From the NCBI GenBank assembly GCA_905331475.1, contig CAJNYU010003862.1:1-64000 (forward strand): a stretch of DNA of 64,000 nt, in the 5' to 3' direction. Source of the DNA: Rotaria socialis (lineage: Eukaryota; Rotifera; Eurotatoria; Philodinida; Philodinidae). Below are positions 49,022 through 61,379 of the stretch, piece after piece (position 1 is the stretch's first letter; the number at the start of each line of letters is the position of its first letter). The position numbers and the translations under genes were made by a program. Under the pieces are notes generated by a model. The model was not told where the DNA came from. It searched no databases and saw nothing but the letters and a program-made list of their open reading frames with translations.

Positions 49022-52000
49022 TTATGTGAACGGTTGTAGTGGTGCATCAACATAAACCAACCGTTGTGCTGCACGAGATTTTCGTTTTTCTCCTTGAATT
49101 CTTTTCAAGTCGTCACGTGCTGAATCAATTCCAAAACAATATTTCAAGATATCCATGATCACTATAAACATAGCGACACTTATCATAGCAATAATAGCAA
49201 CATAAGCAAATGATTTTGAAACAATTTTCAAAATAGTAGTTTTCGTCGAAGTGATTTCACAATGGCGACCAGAATAACTATCACCAAGACATTCACATGT
49301 ATAATTCAATACTATTGACCGGCAGACACCATCATTTTCGCATGCGGTATGGTTGCAATTATCTATCCTTGATTGACAGTGAATTCCAGTCCAACCATCA
49401 TGACACAAGCAGAAAAATGATAAATAAGGTGTTTCGTGACATTCTCCTAAAACGAAATAAAAGCTATTCTTTGGTTGATAATGGATGATGAACATGTGTA
49501 ATTACCATGACCCAGACAAGTTTGTGGTTTGCAAGGTCGATGATCGAATTCACAATGAGTCCCATTGAAACCACGTGAACAAACGCAATTATAATCATTG
49601 ATATCGTTCTGATTCGTTATACATGATCCATCATTTCGGCAAGGTTTTTTCAAGGCACATAAACTATTAGAAATATTGCAGCTGGTGCCTATAGCTGATG
49701 AGTAATTACAAGTAGTCGGTTTAAAAACAGAGGATGGCGATTGTCCTAGAGTCGATCGAGAAACGAAATCAAATAATAAAAATGCAACTAAAGTGCAGCA
49801 GTCATATATGTTTCCTTAGAGGAAATCACAATCGACAGCTAGTATTGCAATTTTCTTGTCCGGTTCACTAAGATGCGAAAGATGATTGAAATAATAATTG
49901 ATAGTATTATCGGCAATACTAACGTAAGTAGAAGAAAAAGGACGACTATATAAATAGATTCTATAGATTGCTAATCTACTCGTTTGAAAAAAGAAAACGG
50001 AAAGATTGATGAATTTGTTAAGGTTTTTTCTTCATTCTCTCGTTTCTTTCATTTTTTATTTTTCAATTGAACAGTTTTTAGCAGTATAATTCAAAGTACT
50101 CAGATTGGCAAAGCGTTGTAAGAATATTTTCTTTTGAATTATCGGTTCGTACAGCTTCAGCTAATAAACGATGGAGATAAACTGGCACTATTATTTACAA
50201 TTGAAACTTAAACTTTTACCATCAATATCAACCATATACAACTTGCGTGATTTCATATCACTCTGATAGGTTTCAAACCCTGCAAAAGATACAATTGTTT
50301 TGGTAGCTTCCTTTACAGAAATTTGTTTATAGCTTTTTGAACATTTCGCTAAGCATAAAAATCGATTCTTCAGATCGCTTTGAAATACAAGGTCTAAAGC
50401 GAATGTGACAGAATCTGAGATACAGTTTTTCGTCGCACACTTGTTGCCCACAGATTATGATATATTGTCTTAGTATGCAAGCCCATATAATACAACAGAT
50501 GTGGCTGTAGACTATAAGTGCACTCATTTTTTTCTGTATTTTAAATGATTGAGCAAATGGATAGTGAAGAGATGATGTTTTTGTAACTGTGGAATTTAAA
50601 TTTTATTTTAGTTCGATTCATAGCCTCAGCTAACTCTACTAATCAATGAAATACAATATTTTCAATATGATATTTTTATATATGGTAACTCGATTTTGAG
50701 GGAGGCTATCATGAAATCTTCCTGTCTTTCAATCACAATAGAAATTAAAACCATAAGATCAACATGAGTGTCCTCGCAATAAAATGATGATTTAAATCCA
50801 TCATACATAGCTTTTCCTTAACTACTTACTTTGTTGAGAAGTAGTCGAAGCAGTGCTGGTTGTAGTAGTCGTCATCGTAGTAGTTGTTGTAGTAGTAGTA
50901 GTAGTAGTTGTTGTTGTTGTTGTTGTTGTTGTAGTTGTAGTTGTAGTAGTTGTTGTAGTTGTAGTGGTTGTTGTAGTTGTTTTAGTTGTTGTAGTTGTAG
51001 TGGTTGTTGTAGTTGTTTTAGTTGTTGTAGTTGTAGTGGTTGTTGTAGTTGTAGTAGTTGTTGTAGTTGTAGTGGTTGTTGTAGTTGTTTTAGTTGTTGT
51101 AGTTGTAGTGGTTGTTTTAGTTGTTTTAGTTGTCGTCGTCGTCGTCGTCGTCATAGTAGTAGTAGTAGTTGTTGTTGTTGTTGCTGCTGTTGTTGTAGTC
51201 GTGGTAGTTGTTGTTGAAGTTGCTATAGTAAATAGCACTCTTAATCATTCATTCTGGAAAATTTTCTCAGTCAGACTATGGGAGTAAAAATCTATTCATA
51301 TTAATCATCTCGGTATTGTGTACACAGCTCTCTTTATTGAGTCCACTAGCGAAGCAACTGTTTTCTATACCAAGATCCATTGTAAAATTACGAATATCGC
51401 CGTAAATCATAGAAAATCAGAAGCAAATAATAAAAATGTAGCCCTGGCTTCCAATCACAATTTACTGATTCCATTAGATTTATATGATTCTGAATATTCT
51501 TGGTATGTGCTCAAAATTTATAATTATTTTTCGTGTTTTTAAGTATTCATCATGGTTCCTACTGGTTCACGATGGGATAGTTAACAATTGCCGATCAGAG
51601 ATGAGAAAAACTTAGAAATGAGTTTTCATACTGTTCATTGATACGAAGATTGTGCTCTGATATCATGATAGTTAATAAAATCCTAATCAATAACCCCAAT
51701 GAGTCTCTTGTGACAGAATAACATATATGAAGTTTTTTTTTGACTATTTTAGAGATGAAATCAATATAATTTTGAATAGCTCAAAAATATTTTATACATA
51801 TCTGTATTCCTGTTGAGTGTTATTACATGTTTATTATGCATATTTATGTTGTCAACATCTAACAAATCCTTTCTACTGAGACGGCAAGCTTACTATACGT
51901 AAACTTCTATATACAATATTAAGTCGACATTTTTAGTTAGCAAAATATAGTAGATGAAGATGGTGAATAGATTCATACTTCCCGATCTATTGTTAAGAAA

Positions 52001-54576
52001 GGATCAAAGTACTTATTATAAAAAGTAGGCACTCAATTTCCTAATAAAAATTAGCCTTAGAATAAGGAAAGTAAGTTACGAGAGAACTATGATTTACATC
52101 ACTTGAACTTCAAAGAAAGTGGCATATCATGTTGAAATAATGCTAGATCTACTAACTTGGAGGGCAAACACCAGAATGGCTTCTTGAGCAAAGGCGTAAT
52201 TCGATATCATCAATAGCCAGATCATTTCCTTCATGTTCGTTAATGTTTGACAACATCAATAATACAACTAAACTACTCATTGGTGAGAATGAAATACCAT
52301 GTTTGGACCAAGTCATATTGTTACATTCTGGTATATCACCTGTACTTCTGTTCGCAATTAAACTACCATCTTCCTTCTCTGCTCGAACTTCTAATCGAAC
52401 ATCTGGTTTAGCGTACCCCCCCCCCGCCCTCCGTTTCACAACGTTTGCAAAGTACGCGGAAAATTCATAACATTGACCACTCAAAAGATTATCGACTTTG
52501 TAGCTGAAAAGTGGTTGATGACTCTCATTCCCCACATCGACTAGAAACATATATCCATCATTATCATTGGCTGTATGATCCAATGCGTCAGTGTGCCATG
52601 TGCCGACATCCCCGGGAACTTTATTTACCAAACCAAAATGACCGGGTTCAGTGGGCTTTTGAAACTTCTGCGTATGGTTTGTAATGAAATTAAAATCAGA
52701 AGGTGTTTTATTGGAATTGTCACTGGAACCATTTCCAAATGTAATCAAGAACATTGATATGGATTCTTGAGTATCCTGTCCAACGCATGGGTCAACAGAA
52801 TCTAAAGAAATTCAAAAAAAAAAAGTTAAAGATCCAGAAAACATTAGGCAATATGAGTTAAAGCATTGGATTAGTGCATTCATTTAAGCGTCTGTAACTA
52901 TCTTCTTCAGTACATATTCTTTCATTCTTGAAATCACCTGAATAGCTGAGATTAATGGACGATATACAATTTATATTAGATACCCATTCAATAACATGAC
53001 GTCTGTATGTAAATTCTTGATAGATAAAGTCTCTAATGAGAGAGATATTGAAAAGGAATCACAAGATTCCACAGTTGAATTCACTTACATACGCATTTCA
53101 TTACATCATTATCATTACACTTCTGTACTAAACAACCATTTCAAAGCTTTAACCAACATATTAATAGTAGACAAATGATCTCGAAATCCACATTTGATAA
53201 TACTTCTTCGGGGAAGGATGCCAAGAATCATTCGACGAAAAGAGCATTCAATGCTCTCTAAACAAAATAGCGTCAGACGAAATTATACAATTGATTATTT
53301 GATCGCCAAAAGATATTTTTATATTATGTTCAAGCAAACTCTATTAGCTAACCTTGCTGACAAAAGCCTAGACCAGTTACCTGAACAAACACGTAGTTCG
53401 ATATCGTCGATGGCAAGATTATTTCCTCTATATTCATGAACGTTTGAAACCATTAACAGCGCAACTGAACTACTTGTTGGTACGAATGAAATACCATATT
53501 TTGACCAACTCATATTGCTACATTCAGGTAAATGGCCTGTGGATGTTTGAGCAACCAAAGTGTCGTTTTTGTCCGTTTCCCGAATTTCCAATCGTACATT
53601 TGGTTTTGCCTGCTTTGCTCCATGTTTGACAACATTTGTGATATAAGCAGAAAATTCATAACATTGATCACTCGAAAGATTATCAACTGTGTAGTTAAAA
53701 AGTGGTTGATGATTCTTATTCCCCACATTGACAAGAAACATGTACCCATCATCATCATCCTTTGTGTGATCCAATGCTCCAATATGCCACGAAGGCCCAC
53801 CCTTAGCAATCTTATTGACAAAACCAAAATTGCCGAGTCCGATGGAATCTGCATATTTCTGACTATGATTTGTAGTGAAATTAAAATCAGAAGGTGTTTT
53901 CTTGGAATAGTTGCTGAAACCATTTCCAAATGTAATTAAGAAAACTCTTCCCAATTTGTGAGTAGCATTGTCAACAGATTCTATAGGAAGAAAAAATATA
54001 AAATAATTTTTTAAATCTAAGTAAGTTTTTCGAAAAAATCATTTCATACACGCAGTGAATGCAGTCATTTAGGCATGTGCATTTATCATAGCCAACATTT
54101 ATTCTACTATTATTGTAATCTGCTGCACATACAGTTGAACGGGCAAGACTAAGGTCTAAATCGATTAAACATTTAGAAACCTAACTAAACGAACCATTTC
54201 ATCTATGTAGTAAATATATGACACTAAACTGTCGTGCATCCTTATCGAGTAAACTTTTAGAAAGCGGAGACGAAATACAAATACTCTTTCATAACTAAAT
54301 AATATTACGTTATCAAAATAAGTAATAAAACAAACTTCATAAAAAATGTTGATAAATTATGAACGTTGAATTCACGCTTCATAAATTTTAGATACATAAA
54401 ATATCTGGCGTTTTATGACATCGAACTTGTTTGCCATGTTACACACTTCAAAAAATATTCAGCAATCAAATCACATTTGATAAATAGGTTAAAAATGTTT
54501 TGGAATATTTACCCATTACTCTCGTCACAGCTAATAGAACAACCAATAGTTCTAGCATATCAGTTGTTGATACCAT
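49022..54576 (-). CDS. Modular surface protein A: two MAM-like ectodomains, poly-Thr stalk, EGF repeats, membrane anchor
   Basis: Model exons: 54576-54513, 53980-53381, 52801-52157, 51222-50830, 49745-49506 and 49446-49022; 788 aa, every intron phase 1, product closing in frame. A 64-base signal exon (LELLVVLLAV) is the same length as in gene B. Next come two homologous ectodomains of about 200 residues, each with LITFGNG, ALDHT, DGYMFLV, CYEFSAY and NLAIDDIELR. They look like MAM or a related jelly-roll fold. The stalk is an almost pure Thr exon (131 codons). Three EGF-like repeats follow (PCRNDGSC, CLCHDGWTGIHC, CENDGVC), then a membrane span and a tail (DILKYCFGID, EKRKSR). The last exon is 425 bases, as in gene B. 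Probable role: adhesion or recognition at the cell surface. Extra Cys-rich exons near 54.06-54.16 kb and 52.87-52.94 kb do not splice in phase and are left out. Confidence 0.72.
50830..51222 (-). repeat. Trinucleotide (ACA/ACT-type) microsatellite coding poly-Thr
   Basis: Nearly uninterrupted Thr codons, mainly ACA and ACT with AAA interruptions every several codons, form one exon of surface gene A. On the plus strand it reads GTT/GTA/GTC repeats. An array of higher-order blocks (about 36-60 bases) is visible at 50965-51120. Length variation between alleles or collapse in assembly is likely. Confidence 0.8.
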
Positions 54577-56488
54577 TGTTTCGTTTTCGCATAAACAAAG
54601 TTTCCAATACTATTTAAAAAATCACAAGACTATTTCTCTATTGAATAAGTTAATAATCTGCTGTAGGAAGAGAAAATGTGAATGATACGATGTAAATCGG
54701 CAAATAGTCAGAAGTATTTTTCTTTGAAATCTGAAACTATTTTATCTACATTGATGAAGTTTACAAGCAGGCATCTCACGAGCTCTTCGCGAATCTTCAT
54801 GAGTTTTCTGCAATCGCCATTAATACTCGTGTTAGAATATCATCAGAACAATTGATACACACAGTTTTATGTTCTCGTCTTACTACATTCACTTAATTTA
54901 ATAGGAAAACTAAACATTCAGATTACAACCGGTTTATTTGAAACTTGAAACAGTTTCATTAGATTTATACTTTGATAGCAGAAATAAATGAATAATAAAT
55001 TGATCAAAAAAGAATATAATTGGCTATAACACTAACTTTATGTTACATAGAAAAATATTTTATTTCAATTTTTCAGAAAAAGGTCGAATTGAGATTTTCC
55101 CATAACAGGCCCGTATTTCTGGCTCTAGAGCATCACATTAGAAAAACATGGAGTATAGAATATTCGAACAGCTCTCGATGAATACTACAACCTGTTTCTC
55201 AGGATATTCTCAACCGTGTACGAACAAGAAAGCTCAAGTGTATTTATGTAGTTTAGATAAAATAATTGAAGCTTTGGTGTATTTTTTAGCGTCGCTTCAT
55301 AGGGTGTCTGGAATTTTTTATTAAGCATGTGTTCATATTAATGTTAAACAGCGGCATTAAATATTCAATAGCGAATGATTTTTATATCATTCACAGATTT
55401 AGTGAGGATTGAAAAACACCTTATTTCTTTACTTTATCTATAAGCCATGGTTGAAATAGAGGAAACAGCAAATTTTAAGATAAATATGATTAGAATATTA
55501 GTTGAACGTGTGTGTTCCTATAAAAGCTACAAAAAAGTATTAGTTTCAAAAAGCAATATATTGTTGACGGCCATGACAATTATTAGTTCGTTGTCATAAA
55601 TTTTTATTAGGTATTTACTAACTAATATTATTCTATTAGTCTCGTATTTCTCTTCTTCAGTGCATGATCAGTATGTTCCTATATGGTAATAAATATTTCA
55701 TAATCAAGATTTAAGGGCAAGGAATGGAACTGAAAAACAGTTTCAACTAATCAGCGCGTGCGGTATCATCATTTAAAAAAATAAAGAAATGCTCATTGGC
55801 AGCGTCATTGTTCTATCTCGATTAAATTTAAGATCGAAAATGAATAGTATAAAATAGACATATACAATCTATTTGGGTGGAATTGTCAGCGATTGGTTTT
55901 ATTTTCATTTTATTGTCAAACATAGATATAACTGTCGAGTTTCTACATTGTAATCTTAGAAATTCTTTCGCATGGGCAATACATAGTCACTTGAACTGGA
56001 TTTATTGCAACCTGTCGTCGATGCGATTCATATGAGAACATTTTTCTTGTCGTTCTAATGCATCCAACATAGATATCCAATAAAGACAGTAGTTAACCAA
56101 ATGTGCCAATAGAATGAGCATTGAACTAGAACAATGAAGTTCATGCATGCTTTTCTATCAGTCATTTTTGATGTTCAGTTTTTTTTAAAATTTCAGAACT
56201 TATTCTAGTTTTATTATCCAAAAATAGTCATGAGTCAATTTTTAGTTTTAAGAATTTACATAGGTTAAAAGATTCTGGCAAAAGAAGTGAATCTTCAGTT
56301 ATCACGTTCTGAAATTGACATTGAAATTATTCTAACAATTTAAAACAATAGCTACGATTCTGTATCATATGCTTGAATAAACGAACATCAAAAGTCATTC
56401 GAACTTGTCTTAATGATATACAGATAGTATTCATAAACATGTTTCATACTGAAAAAGAAAACCGAAGATGATACAAGTCTTACTCAGT
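54577..56488. other. Intergenic up to the assembly gap, no gene seen
   Basis: AT-rich, without a supported ORF or element. The right end is an assembly gap. Confidence 0.4.
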
Positions 56489-56631
56489 NNNNNNNNNNNN
56501 NNNNNNNNNNNNNNNNNNNNNNNNNNNNNNNNNNNNNNNNNNNNNNNNNNNNNNNNNNNNNNNNNNNNNNNNNNNNNNNNNNNNNNNNNNNNNNNNNNNN
56601 NNNNNNNNNNNNNNNNNNNNNNNNNNNNNNN
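56489..56631. other. Assembly gap (143 N)
   Basis: A run of N. The true length is unknown unless the assembler estimated it. Confidence 1.
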
Positions 56632-56753
56632 GTAGATGAATTCTAGACAGGTCAGACAAGTTACCGTTTCTTTTTTTTACGATGGTTTATTTCGAAACAA
56701 ACGATATAGCTACAATACAGACTGTTGTTCTACGTTCAATAGAATCTAAGTTA

Positions 56754-57455
56754 CAGTAAAACCTCTGTTAGTGAACACTTTATTTGGTCCCATTAATTAC
56801 TAGAGAAAACCTCTGCATAGTGAACATATAAGCTACCAAATGTGCATTTTCGCCAGAATTAAAAGAGAGAAATAAAAAGCGATGCTCATGTTGAACGATC
56901 ATATGAAAATGAGTGCTCGTCAATGCAGCACGAAAAGAACGCTTTCTTATACATTATTGTGAGATGACGGCGCGAAACACGTTGACTTTATCTGAAGACA
57001 TACGATTAATTCGTGAAAATGAAAACAACGTTTCATATCGTGCACTTGTCGAAAAATACAAAATCTCTATCGGAAGTGTATCAAAAATCAAAAAACGCAT
57101 GACCTAATATATAGAAGATTTTGAAAACAACGAGAATTCAAGCAAAAAGCGAAATCTAAGAGATGAAATCAGTCAACAAGTCTATGAATGGTTTGTTGAA
57201 CAACGTAGCAAGAATATCCCTATTTCTGGGCCACTTCTTCAAGAATAATTAACAGTAAATAAATTGTACAGTAGATGAAAGAGTGAATTAATCAATGCAT
57301 ACTTACTTCAGTTATTATACATAACATACGTATTCATAAATCAAGAATGTGAAAAATGCGTTTTCTACATATATAAGGTCAGTCAATACAAAACCTCCCT
57401 TAGTGAACACATTTCGTACAGCTCGCATGGTGTTCACTCAAGAGAGGTTTTAATG
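56754..57455 (+). mobile_element. Internally deleted pogo/Tigger-like DNA transposon
   Basis: Ends are inverted: CAGTAAAACCTCTGTTAGTGAACAC on the left, and on the right the reverse complement of CATTAAAACCTCTCTTGAGTGAACAC. Each is flanked by TA, the pogo/mariner target. Inside, a frame from about 56964 encodes a CENP-B-type N-terminal helix-turn-helix (LTLSEDIRLIRENENN, ISIGSVSKIKKR). Stops fall at 57105-57107 and 57246-57248, after VYEWFVEQRSKNIPISGPLL. The DDE catalytic part is absent. It is therefore a dead derivative that could only be mobilised in trans. Confidence 0.85.
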
Positions 57456-57479
57456 TATATGGATTTAGAAAACAGTTGT

Positions 57480-58407
57480 GATTAGTTTAACTGTTTTATT
57501 TGTAGGCTGAAGAGAATTAGGATTCACTTGTTGAGTTAGTCTATGGAACCATTTCATATAGAGTTCAGGCAAGCAAAAGGATGCAATGCACCAATAATAT
57601 AGAATAAATAGAAAAAATGCAACTGTTGGATAGTTACGCTAAGACTAGTAGGACCATGAGTCATATGATAACATTGGATGAATCCAAACGGGAGAAAACT
57701 ACATAAGTAGAGAACTGATACAGGAAGAAATTGCAAGATCATTTTTGATGTTTTCGCCATTATATTGCTTGTCGCATGTGGTAATGTTTTTGCCAGAGAG
57801 CACGAAGCAACAAACAAATATTCGCAATAAAAATAAGAATAGATGGAACAATAGTATGATCCAATTGATCAAAGACACCTAACACAGGAGTATCGATGAC
57901 GAAGCATATAGACCAGCACAGACCACTTGATTGTAGTCGAATTGATTTTCGCATTGATGGATGAAAGCGATTTAAATATAGAAAAAAAATTAGATATCCG
58001 AAAATGCAAGCAAGTGGAATATAATGCACGTAGAAACGCTTTCGTTGTGCATTGAGTATTTGTTGCTTGTGAAAAATAAGAATATGCCGTTCGATTGATG
58101 TCAACAACATCAGTATAGACAATAGTGCATAGAGAAGCAAATCGATAAAATTCCAAACGCGACAATAAGCGCCAGTACCGAGCTTGACAGCACCAGTTTG
58201 TAAGAAGTTGAGAATCATAGAGAGACCCATGATAACTGCGATGAAACCCACAAAAAGCATGGCAATTGCAGTATGATTGCGAAGTTTTTGTAGGTTATGG
58301 CGACTTGATAGCATATGATAAACTAAACCGATGTAGCAAGCGATCGATGGGATTTGAAGAGATATTAGAACACCAAATTTGGTATGACAACTCTCGACTG
58401 TTTCCAT
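57480..58407 (-). pseudogene. Rhodopsin-type GPCR pseudogene
   Basis: The 5' part (58407-57760) encodes about 215 aa covering TM1-TM5, with a start at METVESCH, DRY-region-like SIERHILIFH and hydrophobic segments. It reads into an in-frame TAA at HMRQAI. A few codons later the frame shifts in an A-run (CATCAAAAATGA). The new frame supplies TM6-TM7 (SVLYLCSFLPFGF, HFFYLFYIIGALHPFACL), then another shift is needed to reach PELYMKW at the tail. Three lesions make it a pseudogene unless the assembly is wrong. It resembles the expanded orphan receptors of bdelloids, from memory; the ligand is unknown. Confidence 0.8.
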
Positions 58408-58409
58408 CG

Positions 58410-60280
58410 ATTGAAATGAATTTTATATTTCTAAAACAATTAGCCACACTTGCGTGATGGTTTTTTACCGAAACGAAGACGAAAATCCATTGAGGTTCCT
58501 ATTAATAATACTTACTTTGCTTATCCCACAGAAAAATTCTATTACATCGAGTTTTCATTTTAACATTATTTGACGATCATATTTGCATTACTGAGACAGT
58601 CTCATGGCAATATTTTCAAGTTAGCAGCAATCCCAGTAGCTAAAGAAAGGGTCTCACGGCTGCCAGTCCGATTGAAGTATTTTTCTATTAAAAAACTCAC
58701 GAGTCCAATATAATTTCATTCGAAGTATGAATCTGTAAAAACTATTACGGAAATGATTATAAAGCTTTTTCGTGAGAAATTCATTAGTGAACTTGGAGAA
58801 TATTCAAATCTATAATAGACACCTTTTGTATTCTGGAGTGCCTGTGCTGTTTTGTTGAAACGGCAATCAGGTATATGAGATTGTAGAAGCCTAATGTAAA
58901 AATCGTTAAAGATGTAGTTTTTTTGGTCAACCTATAATCTCTATAGAAACTCTAAACTATTGTGTTGCATTACACGAACAATTGAGAAAGCTTCAAGAAA
59001 TAGTTCAAAACTTGAAAATGATTTTACGTTAAATTGATAGACAAAAGTATTTCGTTTGGTAAATCTACTCAAAAGAAAAATTGTCGCTGTCTAACCTTGT
59101 AAATTCAGTATTTCAGTCTCCCTGTTAAGCAGTGTTGCTAAATGATGCAAGGGATAAATATTTTGTTAGAAATGAGATGGAAGAGAAGAAATTTTTTCTG
59201 CTTCTGTTGTTCATTATGACAGCTATCTGGTAAACAATTTTGTGTTTGAATTTTATGTAGAGATTGCCATCAAAGAGGAGTTGTTCTCTCTAACTAGTGA
59301 AAAAGAATGATCTATTATTTAATCTCTTTCGAGTATATATGACGATGCTGTACTATTACGGCTAGATACATACTTTTATGCAGACAAACTAACGAATAAT
59401 TATCATCATTTTTGAGAGAAACAAAGAACAGACAGTTCACCATGGGTCTCTTTTTGGTTGGAAGGATCGCTTCCCAAAGTGGATATATATTTGTCGGAAG
59501 AACATAGATAAATATGGAAAAGTGACATGAATAGGAGACTGTTTGTGCTATGAGAACTTCGAAAAGAACTACCAGCTACTACTTATTTATTGTTTCTAGT
59601 GTCGTCGAGTGTATGTTTATAAATACCAAGTCTTACGTGTATTCAAAGATTACGGCGGAAATGTTTAATGATCACTTCCAGGTGCTAATTAAAAACGTTG
59701 GATGTGTTTTCACTTTCTAGCTGTTGTGCTAGATTTTAATTTAATAGGAAATTATTTTTAAAGGTTCGCTCGACAAATAAATTAATACTCTCGCAGAATG
59801 TACTGGAAACTAAGCTATTTAATTATCGCCAATAGTTTTTAGGAGATTATCGTGCCGTAAATTAACGTTATGATACGTTGAGAAACGATCATAATGCAGC
59901 GCATCTAGAAATACTTAGTTCACTGAAGAATAAATTGCTCGTAAAATTTATTGAATAGACAAAAGCATAACTTATTTCAAATAGCGGAGTTGAAAATAAA
60001 AAATCTGAAACTATTAGTAGCCAAAAGAGAGTTAAATAGTTGGTCGCAAAGGAGTAGATTTCCTTACGAATTACACGAGAAGAACAGCGTTCTCCATGAT
60101 ATATCAAAATTTTTTGGCATGCACTCTCCACTATTGCATTTCTTCGCGCTTCAATCTTTATCACACAGTTCGATGGTGTGGCATATGTGATCGAAAAGAA
60201 GGTTCGTAGATGTACAATATCACTACAGTTTTTTTTGTTTCTGTTAGAATTAAACTACTCAATGCAAATATTTTTAATAA
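58410..60280. other. Intergenic, no gene seen
   Basis: AT-rich sequence without a supported coding exon. Confidence 0.4.
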
Positions 60281-60289
60281 AAAGTTGAC

Positions 60290-60572
60290 CTACAACCACA
60301 AGAGAGTGTCCATCGGATCATATTGATAGCATTTCTCTCTTCGGTATGCATGGACTTGATGAAACTGGAGATTTAGAAAAGCAGCAAGAGTATACTGGTA
60401 AGAATGATGTTTGTAAAGCTAACGTCAGAAAAATCTTAATCACAAATTTTTAGAACTGGATGATCTTAAAATGACACGACAAATTGCTCAAAACCTGATA
60501 AAATGTCAATATAGAACATCAACAACAAATACGATGATGATGGCGGTAGAAATTAATGATAAAACAGATTGA
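60290..60572 (+). pseudogene. Two-exon gene fragment, family unknown
   Basis: An open stretch to 60397 (SISLFGMHGLDETGDLEKQQ) ends at GTAAGA. A TTTTTAG acceptor at 60453 restarts in phase with ELDDLKMTRQIAQNLIKCQY and runs to TGA at 60570-60572. After that, family-like words continue with several stops. The splice signals and composition look genuine, but no start and no domain are visible. Probably a relic. Confidence 0.35.
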
Positions 60573-61379
60573 GAGTATGAGCTAAATACTTAACCAATCG
60601 ATACATACTGATAGACGCCGAGCGAGAACATCAGAGGAAAAAATAACAATGCAGTTGTTCGTTTATTGTAGGACATCCAACTGTCGTACAGCATGTCATA
60701 GAATATCAGTCCAATCAACAGGAAAAACTCAAAATACTGATTAATGACTTGCATGTGAAGTGAACTTTTATTTTATTTCGATATTCATCTGGAATTCCAA
60801 TTATACTGCATTTACTTAGAAAACAATAAAAGTATTCAATATTCCATCGGATCTGTTAGTAGTTCCTCAACCGAAAATCCTATCGGATATCGATCTGTTT
60901 TTTTAAGTTTAGAGGAATGTCATTATCTGCTGTTAGCATAGATAAACATACTGAACAAAGAGAGTCAATAGCATTATTGATTATTATCTTAACAATTTTT
61001 CTTAAAATAGATTCAATGTTGGCTTTCGTTGTACTATCGATTTTTTAGATAAGTCATTTGAGGAAATAGCATTAAAATAAGATTAAGTTCTTTATCATTT
61101 TAAACTTTTATTTCGTGTAATGATAAACTATTGAAAAATGAACTATTAGATAAACTCACTTGTGCTTCAAGAAATATTCGATTCTTTTCTACCATAAACA
61201 TAATGGGATATTTGAATTTGTGGCAAGATGATTGCCTACATGTTCAAAGAGATGATGATGAGGGAAAGAGACAAATTGAGGGCGAGGATGATATTTTTAT
61301 TCTTTTCCCCTGGCCCTCTCTCCTCCCATATCTCCATACCACTATAGTAGTACAAACATTTTGAATTTGTCGCAAATTC

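Noticed and set aside
50191-50451. Possible extra exon of surface gene A (KCSKSYKQISVKEA...)
   Set aside because: Coding-like composition but it ends in a stop and lies between two exons that already splice in phase; not needed by the model.
50831-51287. Plus-strand poly-Val and Cys/Ser-rich ORFs
   Set aside because: They are antisense readings of the poly-Thr exon of surface gene A.
53444-53939. ORFs at 53444-53629, 53510-53929 and 53532-53939
   Set aside because: Other-frame shadows of the first MAM-like exon.
61131-61364. 77-aa plus ORF
   Set aside because: No domain, no splice context, and it is near a minus-strand pseudogene; probably chance.
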